Origin: Amaricoccus sp.
GTDB lineage: Bacteria > Pseudomonadota > Alphaproteobacteria > Rhodobacterales > Rhodobacteraceae
DNA: 47,151 bases
Assembly (NCBI RefSeq): GCF_017995835.1
Contig: NZ_JAGOID010000013.1
Span: forward strand, 1 to 47,151
Direction: 5' to 3'
The stretch's first letter is position 1. The number at the start of each line of letters is the position of its first letter. This document shows positions 36,268-44,775 of this stretch, in pieces. Below the pieces are notes generated by a model. It did not search any database and was not told the DNA's origin. It saw nothing but the letters and a program-made list of their open reading frames with translations. A program made the translations under genes and the position numbers.

Positions 36268-36555
36268 ATGCATTGCGATGCGGACGGCGGCCGCGGGGCG
36301 CCGCGCGGATTCAGGCCGGGGCTGGTGCTCGAGGCGGGAACGCGGCGCTTTCCCATCCTCGACCTCTCGGCGGACAGCTGCCTCATCGAGGCGTCCGACA
36401 GCGCCGCGCTGCGCGGCTTTGCCGACATCTGGGACGGGGAGCGTCACCTGTCGCAATGCCTCCTGGTGGTGGCCGCGCCCGAAGGCGACCTGCTGCGCTG
36501 CTCGTTCAAGCGGCGGACGCCGTTCCGGCTGGAGCCGCCGCGCGACTTCGCCTGA
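36268..36555 (+). CDS. Small conserved-looking protein of unknown function
   Basis: A 95-residue cytoplasmic protein with no signal peptide or membrane segment. It shows beta-rich sequence such as GLVLEAGTRRFPILDLSADS and LLRCSFKRRTPFRLEPP, vaguely like a small PilZ-type barrel, but the PilZ motifs RxxxR and DxSxxG are only partly seen (DLSADS). AGGAGGCGGGG directly precedes the ATG, which supports it being a real gene. It lies upstream of the dgcN operon with 90 bp between. I do not recognise a function. Confidence 0.65.
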   Translation: MHCDADGGRGAPRGFRPGLVLEAGTRRFPILDLSADSCLIEASDSAALRGFADIWDGERHLSQCLLVVAAPEGDLLRCSFKRRTPFRLEPPRDFA

Positions 36556-36616
36556 CGCGCGGCGCGCGACGCAGAGGCGGGGAAGCCGCTGGCGTCCCGC
36601 GACGCGGGCCCTTAGG

Positions 36617-36640
36617 TTCTCCGGGCCTGCCCCCGGAGAA
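36617..36640 (+). promoter_or_regulatory. Hairpin covering the dgcN ribosome binding site
   Basis: TTCTCCGGG and CCCGGAGAA form a perfect 9-bp stem with a 6-nt loop CCTGCC. The GGAGAA in the 3' arm is the ribosome binding site of dgcN, whose ATG is at 36646. Folding would hide it. Confidence 0.55.
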
Positions 36641-36645
36641 GTCCG

Positions 36646-37641
36646 ATGATCGAGACGCCCTATCTCCTGTTCCTCGGCGACGCGCCGGACGCGCTGGCGG
36701 CCAAGGTCGCGCAGGGCGTGCGCGACTGGCGGCCGGACGCGGCGATCGGGCAGTACCGGATGCCGGGCTGCCGGGCCGACATGGGCCTGCCCGACATGAC
36801 CCTCGCCGAGGCCGCCGCCGCCGGGGTTCGGACCGTCGTCATCGGCGTGGCGAACCGCGGCGGGGTGATCGCGCCGGCGTGGATCAGCGTGCTGGAGGAG
36901 GCGCTGCTGCACGGGATGGACCTCGCCTCGGGCCTGCACAACCTTCTGCGCGACGAGCCGCAGCTGGTCGCCACCGCGATGGCGAAGGGGCGCACACTCC
37001 ATGACGTGCGGTTGCCGCCGACGACCTATCCGATCGCCAACGGCAGGCGGCGGACAGGCAAGCGGATGCTGGCCGTCGGCACCGACTGCTCGGTCGGCAA
37101 GATGTACACGGCGCTCGCCATGGAGAAGGTCATGCGGGCGCAGGGGCGCAAGGCGGCCTTCCGGGCGACGGGGCAGACCGGGATCCTCGTGACCGGCGGC
37201 GGCGTGCCGCTCGATGCGGTGGTGGCGGATTTCATGGCCGGGGCGGTGGAGTGGCTGACGCCCGACAACGACCCCGACCACTGGGACCTGATCGAAGGGC
37301 AGGGGAGCCTGTTCCACGCCTCCTATTCCGGGGTGACGCTGGCGCTCGTGCACGGCGGGCAGCCCGACGCGCTGATCCTGTGCGACGAGCCGACGCGGCC
37401 GCACATGCGCGGCTTGCCCGACTATCGGCCGCCGAGCCTCGAGGCGTTGCGCGACGTGGCGCTGACCATGGCGCGAATTGTCAACCCGGACGTGCGGGTC
37501 GTGGGCGTGTCGGTCAACACCGCCTCGATGGGCGAGGCCGAGGCGCTGGCGCATCTGGCCGAGGTCGAGGCCCGCATGGGCCTGCCCACGATCGACCCGT
37601 TCCGGCAAGGCGCCGGGCGTCTCGTCGAGGCGCTGTTGTGA
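36646..37641 (+). CDS. dgcN: DUF1611 protein, DgcN type (D-amino-acid N-acetylation)
   Basis: A 331-residue DUF1611 protein. An N-terminal Rossmann-like domain contains VIGVANRGGVIAPAWI. The C-terminal P-loop NTPase-like domain has GTDCSVGKMYTALAMEK near residue 145, GQTGILVTGGGVPLDAV and LIEGQGSLFHASYSGVT. In marine bacteria DgcN has been reported to N-acetylate D-glutamate before epimerisation by DgcA. Here dgcA follows two genes later. The gene stop overlaps a GTG start of the next gene (GTGA). Family is certain; the exact substrate is inferred. Confidence 0.88.
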   Translation: MIETPYLLFLGDAPDALAAKVAQGVRDWRPDAAIGQYRMPGCRADMGLPDMTLAEAAAAGVRTVVIGVANRGGVIAPAWISVLEEALLHGMDLASGLHNLLRDEPQLVATAMAKGRTLHDVRLPPTTYPIANGRRRTGKRMLAVGTDCSVGKMYTALAMEKVMRAQGRKAAFRATGQTGILVTGGGVPLDAVVADFMAGAVEWLTPDNDPDHWDLIEGQGSLFHASYSGVTLALVHGGQPDALILCDEPTRPHMRGLPDYRPPSLEALRDVALTMARIVNPDVRVVGVSVNTASMGEAEALAHLAEVEARMGLPTIDPFRQGAGRLVEALL

Positions 37642-38144
37642 TCGAGACCGAGCGCCTGCGCCTGCGGCGCTGGGAGGCGCGCGACCTCGCGCCGTTCGCC
37701 GCCCTGAACGCCGATGTCTGGACGCCGCCGCTGAGCGCGGCACAGAGCGACGCGATGGTCGACCGGCTGGAGGCGCGCTGGGCGGCGGACGGTTTCGCCT
37801 TCGCCGCGGCGGAGCGGCTCGCGGACGGCGACTTCGTCGGCATGGTCGGGTTGCAACGGTTTGCCGGCGTGGGGCCGCTCGGGCCGTGCGTCGAGATCGG
37901 CTGGAGGCTGGCGCGGGAGCATTGGGGCAGGGGCTTTGCCACCGAGGCGGGTCGGGCCTGGCTCGAATACGGGTTCGGCACGCTGGGGCTCGGAGAGATC
38001 GTGGCGTTCACCGAGGCGGGGAACGCCGCCTCGCTGGCGGTCATGCGGCGGCTGGGGATGCGCCGGGAACCGGCCCGGGACTTCGTGCATCCCGACGCGC
38101 CGGAACTGGGGCCGCTCCTCGTGCATCTGGTGGCGGCGGCATGA
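37638..38144 (+). CDS. GNAT-family N-acetyltransferase (RimJ/RimL-like)
   Basis: A 168-residue acetyltransferase. MIETERLRLRRWEARDLAPFAAL is the RimJ/RimL N-terminus, EIGWRLAREHWGRGFATEAG is the acetyl-CoA-binding motif A and LGEIVAFTEAGNAASLAVMRRLGM is motif B. The start is GTG 37638, overlapping the dgcN stop, and the stop overlaps the dgcA ATG (ATGA). It therefore sits inside a tightly coupled D-amino-acid operon. It could acetylate a D-amino acid or protect against a toxic intermediate; the substrate is not visible. Confidence 0.9.
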   Translation: MIETERLRLRRWEARDLAPFAALNADVWTPPLSAAQSDAMVDRLEARWAADGFAFAAAERLADGDFVGMVGLQRFAGVGPLGPCVEIGWRLAREHWGRGFATEAGRAWLEYGFGTLGLGEIVAFTEAGNAASLAVMRRLGMRREPARDFVHPDAPELGPLLVHLVAAA

Positions 38145-39106
38145 GGATCGAGGTCACGGCCGAGGCGTTTCCGCTGGCGCGGACCTTCACGATCAGCCGC
38201 GGCTCGCGCACCGAGGCGCGGGTGCTGACGGTCACGGTGGCGCGCGAGGGCGTGACCGGGCGCGGGGAATGCGTGCCCTATTCCCGCTATGGCGAGACGA
38301 TGGAGGGCGTGGCCGAGGCGATCCGGGCCGTGCGCGCGGACGTGACGCGAGCGAGGCTGCCGGAGTTGCTGCCCGCCGGGGCGGCGCGCAACGCGCTCGA
38401 TTGCGCGCTGTGGGACTGGGAGGCGAAGCGCGCCGGCAGGCGGGTCTGGGAACTCGCCGGTCTGCCGCCGCCCGGGCCGGAGGTGACCGCCTATACGCTG
38501 TCGCTCGACACGCCCGAGGCGATGCGGGCGCAGGCGGCGGAGAACGCCGGCCGGCCGCTTCTCAAGGTCAAGCTCGGGGGCGAGGGCGACATGGCGCGGC
38601 TGGAGGCGGTGCGGGCCGGCGCGCCCAAGGCGCGGATCGTCGTCGACGCCAACGAGGGCTGGAGCGCGGAGGAATACGCGGCGCTCGCCCCGGCGCTTGT
38701 CCGGCTCGGCGTGGCGATGGTGGAGCAGCCGCTGCCGGCGGGGCGGGACGAGGCGCTCGGCGAGATGGCGCGGCCGCTGCCGGTCTGCGCCGACGAGAGC
38801 TGCCACGACCGGGCGAGCCTGCCGGCGCTCGCAGGGCGCTACGACATGGTCAACGTCAAGCTCGACAAGACCGGCGGCCTGACCGAGGCGCTGGCGCTGC
38901 GCGACGCGGCGCGGTCGGCGGGCTACGGCGTGATGGTCGGCTGCATGGTGGGGACGAGCCTCGCCATGGCGCCCGCGGTGCTGGTGGCCCAGGGGGCTGC
39001 TGTGGTCGATCTCGACGGCCCGCTGCTGCTGGCGCAGGATCGGCCGCACGGGCTGAGATACGACGAACGGGGCGTCCATCCCGCGACGCCCGAGCTATGG
39101 GGGTGA
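38141..39106 (+). CDS. dgcA: Enolase-superfamily epimerase/racemase (DgcA type)
   Basis: A 321-residue member of the muconate lactonising/dipeptide epimerase subgroup. The catalytic KxK is Lys142-Lys144 in LLKVKLGG, metal ligands are Asp169 in VVDANEGW, Glu195 in MVEQPL and Asp218 in CADES, and the opposing lysine lies in VNVKLDKTGG. Such enzymes epimerise dipeptides or, with DgcN, racemise N-acetyl-D-glutamate. It is coupled to the GNAT gene by ATGA and followed after 2 bp by the aminotransferase. Confidence 0.9.
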   Translation: MRIEVTAEAFPLARTFTISRGSRTEARVLTVTVAREGVTGRGECVPYSRYGETMEGVAEAIRAVRADVTRARLPELLPAGAARNALDCALWDWEAKRAGRRVWELAGLPPPGPEVTAYTLSLDTPEAMRAQAAENAGRPLLKVKLGGEGDMARLEAVRAGAPKARIVVDANEGWSAEEYAALAPALVRLGVAMVEQPLPAGRDEALGEMARPLPVCADESCHDRASLPALAGRYDMVNVKLDKTGGLTEALALRDAARSAGYGVMVGCMVGTSLAMAPAVLVAQGAAVVDLDGPLLLAQDRPHGLRYDERGVHPATPELWG

Positions 39107-39108
39107 GG

Positions 39109-39963
39109 ATGGGACGCATCGTCTACGTGAACGGGGAATACCTGCCCGAGGAGGAGGCGAAGGTCTCGATCTTCGACCGCGGCTTCCTGATGGCAGACGC
39201 GGTCTACGAGGTGACGAGCGTGCTCGACGGCAAGCTCATCGACTTTCCCGGCCACCTGAAGCGGCTTGCGCGCAGCCTCGGCGAACTGGAGATGGCGCGG
39301 CCGCTCGACGACGCGGCGATCGAGGCGATGCACCGGGAGCTGGTGGCGCGGAACGCGCTGGTCGACGGCATGGTCTACATGCAGGTCACCCGCGGCGCCG
39401 CCGACCGCGACTTCACCTATCCCGAAGGCGCGACGCCGACGGTGGTGGCCTTCACCCAGGCGAAGCCGATGGAGGACACGGTGGGGGCGCGGGACGGGAT
39501 CAAGGTGATCACCATGCCCGACATCCGCTGGGGCCGGCGCGACATCAAGACGGTGCAGCTGCTCGCGCCGTCGATGTGCAAGATGGCGGCGAAGAAGGCG
39601 GGCAAGGACGACGCCTGGCTGGTCGAGGACGGGTTCGTCACCGAGGGCACCTCGAACAATGCCTGGATCGTCACCAAGGACGGGCGGATCGTCACGCGGG
39701 ATCTGTCGACCCGCATCCTGCACGGCATCACCCGGGCGGCGGTGATCGCATACGCCGAGGCGGCGCAGATGAAGGTCGAGGAGCGCGCCTTCACCGTCGA
39801 GGAGGCCCGGGACGCGGCCGAGGCGTTCATGACCGCGGCCTCCGCCTTCGTCACTCCGGTGGTCGAGATCGACGGGGTCGCGCTCGGGGACGGCCGCCCT
39901 GGTCCGGTGGCGCGGCGCCTGCGCGAACTCTACCTGTCCGAGAGCCGGAAGCGGGCGATCTAG
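39109..39963 (+). CDS. D-amino-acid aminotransferase (PLP fold type IV)
   Basis: A 284-residue class IV aminotransferase. IFDRGFLMADAVYEVTSV and GHLKRLARSL are N-terminal family motifs. The PLP-binding Lys147 lies in RRDIKTVQLL, and Glu179 in VTEGTSNNAW binds the pyridine nitrogen, both close in number to Bacillus D-alanine aminotransferase. TAASAFVTPVVEIDG is the C-terminal phosphate loop. The ATG at 39109 has GGGTGAGG in front; an in-frame ATG at 39097 overlaps dgcA. It completes a D-amino-acid catabolic operon. Distinguishing D-alanine from branched-chain substrate needs assay. Confidence 0.9.
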   Translation: MGRIVYVNGEYLPEEEAKVSIFDRGFLMADAVYEVTSVLDGKLIDFPGHLKRLARSLGELEMARPLDDAAIEAMHRELVARNALVDGMVYMQVTRGAADRDFTYPEGATPTVVAFTQAKPMEDTVGARDGIKVITMPDIRWGRRDIKTVQLLAPSMCKMAAKKAGKDDAWLVEDGFVTEGTSNNAWIVTKDGRIVTRDLSTRILHGITRAAVIAYAEAAQMKVEERAFTVEEARDAAEAFMTAASAFVTPVVEIDGVALGDGRPGPVARRLRELYLSESRKRAI

Positions 39964-39980
39964 ACAGAAACTGGCTCCAC
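39963..39980 (+). repeat. Left copy of an imperfect inverted repeat flanking the sox cluster
   Basis: GACAGAAACTGGCTCCAC, beginning on the last base of the aminotransferase stop codon. It matches GACAGGAATTGGTTGCAC on the opposite strand at 45362-45379 at 14 of 18 positions. Confidence 0.4.
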
Positions 39981-40268
39981 GGTTGAGATCGAGCATGGAA
40001 TCCGAGGCGATCGATCTGCCTTGCGCGGGCTTTCGCGCGGCGCCCGCGGCGGCGGCGCGCACCCGGACCCGCTTCTCCACCGAGAGCTATGGCTGAATTT
40101 GGGTGACGCGGCGCGATCAGGCGGCGCGGCTCTGGCTGGCGTCGACATCGGCGACGCGGTCGGTGAACTTGACGCCTTCGATGACGCGGGGCGACTGGTT
40201 CGCGCCGTTCTGTTGGCGGCGACGCCTTGCCCCTTGCGGTGGTCGAATCGAGACTGTCTTGTTCCGCC
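39964..40268 (-). other. 305-bp intergenic region with possible transposase debris
   Basis: No intact gene. On the minus strand, about 40260 to 40117 is an open frame without a start that ends PRVIEGVKFTDRVADVD and then ASQSRAA-stop, which looks to me like the C-terminal tail of a transposase. Past it the sequence reads like an insertion-sequence end (CCCAAATTCAGCCATAGC). The family cannot be named. No ribosome binding site is visible before soxB at 40269, so the region also does not show a normal soxB leader. Confidence 0.3.
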
Positions 40269-41519
40269 ATGCGCTACTCGGTCCTGTCCATCCTGAAGAA
40301 CGCCCTGGCCGGCGACGTCGCCTGGGCGCCGGTCTGGCGCGATCCCGAGCCGCAGCCCGCCTATGACGCCATCGTCATCGGTGGGGGCGGGCACGGTCTC
40401 GCCACCGCCTACTACCTCGCCCGCAACCACAGGGTCGCCAGCGTCGCCGTGCTGGAGCGCGGCCTGATCGGGCAGGGCAATGTCGGGCGCAACACCACGA
40501 TCGTCCGCGCCAACTATCTCTTGCGGGGAAATTCCGAGTTCTATTCGCATTCTCTCAAGCTCTGGGAGGGGCTGGAGCGGGAGCTGAACTACAACGTGAT
40601 GATGTCGCAGCGCGGCGTCCTCAACCTCTGTCATTCCGACGCCCAGCGCGATGCCTTCGCCCGGCGCGGCAACCAGATCCGCTTCCAGGGCGACGATGCC
40701 GTTCTGCTCGACCGCGAGGGCGTCAGACGGATCGCGCCGTTTCTAAACTTCGACGACCTGCGGTTTCCGATCCACGGCGGCCTCTTGCAGGTCCGCGCCG
40801 GGACGGCGCGCCACGATGCCGTCGCCTGGGGCTACGCTCGGGCGGCCGACGCGCGCGGCGTGGATCTGCTGCAGAACTGCGAGGTGACCGGCATCCGGGT
40901 GGAGAACGGCAGGGTCTGCGGGGTCGAGACGACGCGGGGCGCGATCGCGGCGGAGAAGGTCGCCATCGTCGCCGCGGGCCGGTCCGGCCAGGTCGCCGCG
41001 CTCGCCGGGCTCCGGCTTCCCATCGAGAGTCACGTCCTTCAGGCCTTCGTCACCGAGGGGCTGAAGCCGGTCTTGCCGGGGGTCGTCACCTTCGGCATGG
41101 GGCATTTCTACATCAGCCAGTCGGACAAGGGCGGGCTGGTCTTCGGCGGCGACCTCGATTCCTACAACTCCTACGCGGCGCGCGGGAACCTGCCGGCGGT
41201 CGAGCACGTCATGGAGGCGGGCATGGCGCTGATGCCGATGATAGGCCGGGCGCGGGTGCTGCGGTCCTGGGGGAGCATCGTGGACATGACGCCGGACGGC
41301 TCGCCGATCATCGACCGGACGCCGGTCGAGGGGCTCTTCCTCAACGCCGGCTGGTGCTACGGCGGCTTCAAGGCGACGCCGGCCTCGGGCTGGTGCCTCG
41401 CGCACCTGATGGCGACGGGTCGCCCGCATCCCGTCGCCGCGCGGCTGCGGCTCGACCGCTTCGCCTCCGGCCGCGTCCTCGACGAAGAGGGCGCGGGTGC
41501 CCAGCACAACCTGCACTGA
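40269..41519 (+). CDS. soxB: Sarcosine oxidase subunit beta
   Basis: A 416-residue FAD-dependent subunit that oxidises sarcosine to glycine and a methylene group. MRYSVLSILKNAL then WAPVWRDPEPQPAYDAIVIGGG is the SoxB N-terminus, with the FAD motif IGGGGHGLATAYYLA at 37-51. GRNTTIVRANYL, LNYNVMMSQRGVLNL and RHDAVAWG follow; the His at 182 is in the place where characterised SoxB binds FMN covalently. FLNAGWCYGGFKATPASGW is the C-terminal family motif. The ATG at 40269 lacks a ribosome binding site; an open extension upstream runs into the remnant region. The next gene starts with a one-base overlap. Confidence 0.96.
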   Translation: MRYSVLSILKNALAGDVAWAPVWRDPEPQPAYDAIVIGGGGHGLATAYYLARNHRVASVAVLERGLIGQGNVGRNTTIVRANYLLRGNSEFYSHSLKLWEGLERELNYNVMMSQRGVLNLCHSDAQRDAFARRGNQIRFQGDDAVLLDREGVRRIAPFLNFDDLRFPIHGGLLQVRAGTARHDAVAWGYARAADARGVDLLQNCEVTGIRVENGRVCGVETTRGAIAAEKVAIVAAGRSGQVAALAGLRLPIESHVLQAFVTEGLKPVLPGVVTFGMGHFYISQSDKGGLVFGGDLDSYNSYAARGNLPAVEHVMEAGMALMPMIGRARVLRSWGSIVDMTPDGSPIIDRTPVEGLFLNAGWCYGGFKATPASGWCLAHLMATGRPHPVAARLRLDRFASGRVLDEEGAGAQHNLH

Positions 41520-41836
41520 TGCGGATAGCCTGTCCCCTCTGCGGCGAGCGCGACCTGCGGGAGTTCACCTACCGCGGCGCGGCCGTCCTGCTCGACCGGC
41601 CGGCGGAGCCCGATCCGGTCGCCTTCGACGCCTACCTGCACCTGCGCGACAACCCCGCCGGTCCCAACGCCGAACTGTGGCATCACGCCTTCGGCTGTCG
41701 CGCCTGGCTGCGGGTGGTGCGCGACACCCGGACCCACGCGATCCTCGAGGTCGGCCTGGCGCGGGACGCCCGCGGCCGCCTTGCGCCCGGGGTCGGCGAG
41801 GCGGTCGTGCCCGCGGAAGGCGAGGGGACGGCATGA
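41519..41836 (+). CDS. soxD: Sarcosine oxidase subunit delta
   Basis: A 105-residue zinc-binding subunit. Zinc ligands are expected in CPLCGERDL (Cys5, Cys8) and in LWHHAFGCRAWLRVVRDT (His55/56, Cys60), the SoxD signature. YLHLRDNPAGPN is the typical central motif. The ATG overlaps the soxB stop by one base (TGATG) and the stop overlaps soxA (ATGA). Confidence 0.95.
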   Translation: MRIACPLCGERDLREFTYRGAAVLLDRPAEPDPVAFDAYLHLRDNPAGPNAELWHHAFGCRAWLRVVRDTRTHAILEVGLARDARGRLAPGVGEAVVPAEGEGTA

Positions 41837-44775
41837 CCCGACTTGCCTCCGGCGGGCTGGTCGACCGGAGCCGGAGGCTCGCGGTCACGTTCGACGGCGC
41901 GCCGCTCGTGGCGCATCCCGGAGACACGCTCGCCTCGGCGCTGGTCGCGAACGGGGTGCGGCTGGTCGGGCGCAGCTTCAAGTATCATCGGCCGCGCGGC
42001 ATCGTCGCGGCCGGGGTGGAGGAGCCGAACGCGCTGGTCACGCTCGGCGCCGGGGCGCGGCGCACCCCGAACCTGCGCGCGACCGAAGTCGAGGTCCATG
42101 ACGGGCTTGTCGCGGTCAGTCAGAACCGCTGGCCATCGCTGCGCCGGGACGCGATGGCGGTGAACGACCTCCTGTCGCCGTTCCTGTCCGCAGGCTTCTA
42201 CTACAAGACCTTCATGTGGCCGCCGGCGTTCTGGGAGCGGCTCTACGAGCCGATGATCCGCGCCGCCGCCGGGCTCGGGGCGCTCTCGGGCGAGCGCGAC
42301 CCGGACGCGAGCGAGAAGGCCTTCGCATTCGCCGACCTGCTGGTGATCGGCGCCGGGCCGGCCGGGTTGATGGCGGCGCTGGTCGCCGGTCGGGCCGGGG
42401 CGCGGGTGATCCTCGCCGACGAGGATTTCCGCCTCGGCGGGCGGCTCAACGCCGAGCGGATGGAGGTGGACGGGCGCCCCGGGGCCGCGTGGGCCGGGGA
42501 GGTCGTGACCGAGCTCGCGGGCCTGCCGAACGTGCGGCTGATGCCACGGACCTCGGTGATCGGCGCCTATGACGGCGGAACCTGGGGCGCGGTCGAGCGG
42601 GTGAGCCGGCATCTGGCGGAGCCGCCCGCCGACGCGCCGCTCGACGCGTTCTGGCGCATCGCGGCGCGGCGCGCGATCCTGGCGACGGGGGCGATCGAGC
42701 GGCCGATCGCATTCCCCGACAACGACAGGCCGGGGGTGATGATGGGCGGCGCCGTTCGCGCCTATCTCAACCGGTGGGCGGCGGCGCCGGGGCGGCGGGC
42801 GGTGGTGTTCACCAACAACGACGACGGCTGGCGGACGGCCGAGGCGCTCGTCGCGGTGGGGATCGAGGTGGCGGCGCTGGTCGACGCCCGGCCGGGCGCG
42901 ACGCCGCCGGCGGGGCCGTGGCTGGCGGCGGCCGGCGCCGTCGTGACCGGAACGCGCGGGCGGCGGGGTCTTCGCGCCGTGCGGCTGCGCGACGCGGCGG
43001 GCGAACGCTGGGTGGAGGCCGACCTGCTCGCGGTCTCGGGCGGCTGGAATCCGAGCGTGCATCTCGCGTGCCATCTCGGCGCGCGGCCGGTCTGGGACGA
43101 GGGAGTCGCCGCCTTCGGGCCGCCGGCGGACGGCGTGCCGGGGTTGCTGGCGGCGGGCGCGGCGGCGGGGGCGTTCTCGACCCGCGCCGCGCTTGCGGGC
43201 GGCGCGGCGGCGGCGGCCGAGGCGCTGGCGGCGCTGGGGCTTGCCGCTGGTACGGTCGACATCCCGGAGGCGGAGGACGGGCCGGTCGCGGTGACGGCGT
43301 TCTGGCATGTCGCGGACGCCGGGGGGCGGGCCTGGGTCGACCTTCAGAACGACGTGACGGTGAAGGATGTGGCGCTGGCGGCGCGGGAGGGCTTCCGGGC
43401 CGCCGAGCACATGAAGCGCTACACGACGCACGGCATGGCGACCGACCAGGGCAAGCTCGGCGGGCTGCTCGGGACGGCGGTGCTGGCGGGGCTGACCGGG
43501 CGGTCGGTGGCGGAGACCGGGATAACGACGTTCCGGCCGCCCTGGACGCCCGTGCCGATCGCGGCGCTCGGGGCCGGGGGGCAGGGGCAGGGCTTCGCGC
43601 CGGAGCGGCTGAGCCCGGCCCACACCGCCATCATCGCGCGCGGCGCGCCGCAGACCGAGGCGGGGTTGTGGCGGCGGCCGCTGTGCTTTCCCCGGCCGGG
43701 CGAGGCGACCGTGCGGGCCGCCTGCGACCGCGAGGTGCGGATGGTCCGCTCGACGGTCGGGGTCTGCGACGTCTCGACGCTCGGCAAGATCGATGTGCAG
43801 GGGCCCGACGCGGCGGCGTTCCTCGACCGGGTCTATGCCAACACGATCTCGACGCTCGCGCCCGGGCGGGTGCGCTACGGGCTGATGCTGCGCGAGGACG
43901 GCTTCGCCATGGACGACGGAACCGTGGCGCGGCTCGGGCCCGCGCATTTCCTCGTCACGACGACGACGGCGGCGGCGGGCGAGGTGCTGGCGCATCTCGA
44001 CTTCGCCTACCAATGCCTGTGGCCGGAGCTCGACGTCGCCTTCGCCTCGGTGACCGACCACTGGGCGCAGGTCGCGGTGGCCGGACCGCTGGCGCGGGAA
44101 GTGGTGAACGCGGTCATCGACGCGCCGGTCGGGAGCGACGGCTTTCCTTTCATGGCCTGCGGGCCGGTTTCGGCGGCGGGCGTGGCGGGACGGCTGTTCC
44201 GGATCTCGTTTTCGGGCGAGCACGCCTACGAGCTGGCGGTCCCGGCGCGCCACGGCGCCGCGCTGTTCGACCGGCTGGTCACGGAGGCGGAGGCTCGGGG
44301 CGGCGGGGCCTACGGACTCGAGGCGCTGAACGTGCTGAGGATCGAGAAGGGCCATCCGACCCATGCCGAGCTGCAAGGGCGGACGACGGCGGACGATCTC
44401 GGGCTCGGGCGGCTGGTCGCGGCGGGCAAGGACTGTATCGGCAGGGGTGCGGCCGCGCGGCCGGGCCTGTCAGACCCGCAGCGCGAGCAGCTGGTCGGGC
44501 TGAAGGCGATCGAGGCCGGCGGGCGGCTGGTCGCCGGCGCGCACGTCGTGCTGCCGGGCGGGCATACGACGCCGCCGAACGACCTCGGCTATCTCACATC
44601 GGCGTGTTTCTCGCCGACGCTCGGGCGCGAGATCGCGCTGGGGTTCGTGCGGAACGGGCGGGCGCGGACGGGCGAGACCGTGCGCGTGGTCTGCCTGCTG
44701 CGCGGGCACGACACGCCGGCGGAGATCGTCGCGCCGGCCTTCGTCGATCCGGAAGGAGAGCGGCTCCGTGGCTGA
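41833..44775 (+). CDS. soxA: Sarcosine oxidase subunit alpha
   Basis: A 980-residue multidomain subunit. Residues about 15-100 form a ferredoxin-like fold without cluster cysteines (GRSFKYHRPRGIVAAGVEEPN). Residues about 168-560 are a FAD/NAD-binding oxidoreductase starting VIGAGPAGLMAALVAG. The C-terminal 380 residues are GcvT-like (VCDVSTLGKIDVQGPDAAAF, GLEALNVLRIEKGHPTHAEL) and transfer the methylene group to tetrahydrofolate. Length is normal. The GTG of soxG overlaps the end by eight bases. Confidence 0.96.
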   Translation: MTRLASGGLVDRSRRLAVTFDGAPLVAHPGDTLASALVANGVRLVGRSFKYHRPRGIVAAGVEEPNALVTLGAGARRTPNLRATEVEVHDGLVAVSQNRWPSLRRDAMAVNDLLSPFLSAGFYYKTFMWPPAFWERLYEPMIRAAAGLGALSGERDPDASEKAFAFADLLVIGAGPAGLMAALVAGRAGARVILADEDFRLGGRLNAERMEVDGRPGAAWAGEVVTELAGLPNVRLMPRTSVIGAYDGGTWGAVERVSRHLAEPPADAPLDAFWRIAARRAILATGAIERPIAFPDNDRPGVMMGGAVRAYLNRWAAAPGRRAVVFTNNDDGWRTAEALVAVGIEVAALVDARPGATPPAGPWLAAAGAVVTGTRGRRGLRAVRLRDAAGERWVEADLLAVSGGWNPSVHLACHLGARPVWDEGVAAFGPPADGVPGLLAAGAAAGAFSTRAALAGGAAAAAEALAALGLAAGTVDIPEAEDGPVAVTAFWHVADAGGRAWVDLQNDVTVKDVALAAREGFRAAEHMKRYTTHGMATDQGKLGGLLGTAVLAGLTGRSVAETGITTFRPPWTPVPIAALGAGGQGQGFAPERLSPAHTAIIARGAPQTEAGLWRRPLCFPRPGEATVRAACDREVRMVRSTVGVCDVSTLGKIDVQGPDAAAFLDRVYANTISTLAPGRVRYGLMLREDGFAMDDGTVARLGPAHFLVTTTTAAAGEVLAHLDFAYQCLWPELDVAFASVTDHWAQVAVAGPLAREVVNAVIDAPVGSDGFPFMACGPVSAAGVAGRLFRISFSGEHAYELAVPARHGAALFDRLVTEAEARGGGAYGLEALNVLRIEKGHPTHAELQGRTTADDLGLGRLVAAGKDCIGRGAAARPGLSDPQREQLVGLKAIEAGGRLVAGAHVVLPGGHTTPPNDLGYLTSACFSPTLGREIALGFVRNGRARTGETVRVVCLLRGHDTPAEIVAPAFVDPEGERLRG

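Noticed and set aside
36184-37743. 519-residue minus-strand open frame opposite dgcN
   Set aside because: Composition is typical of an antisense shadow and the plus-strand DUF1611 protein is clear.
41683-44376. 897-residue minus-strand open frame inside soxA
   Set aside because: Antisense of soxA with Arg/His/Pro-rich sequence and no recognisable motif.
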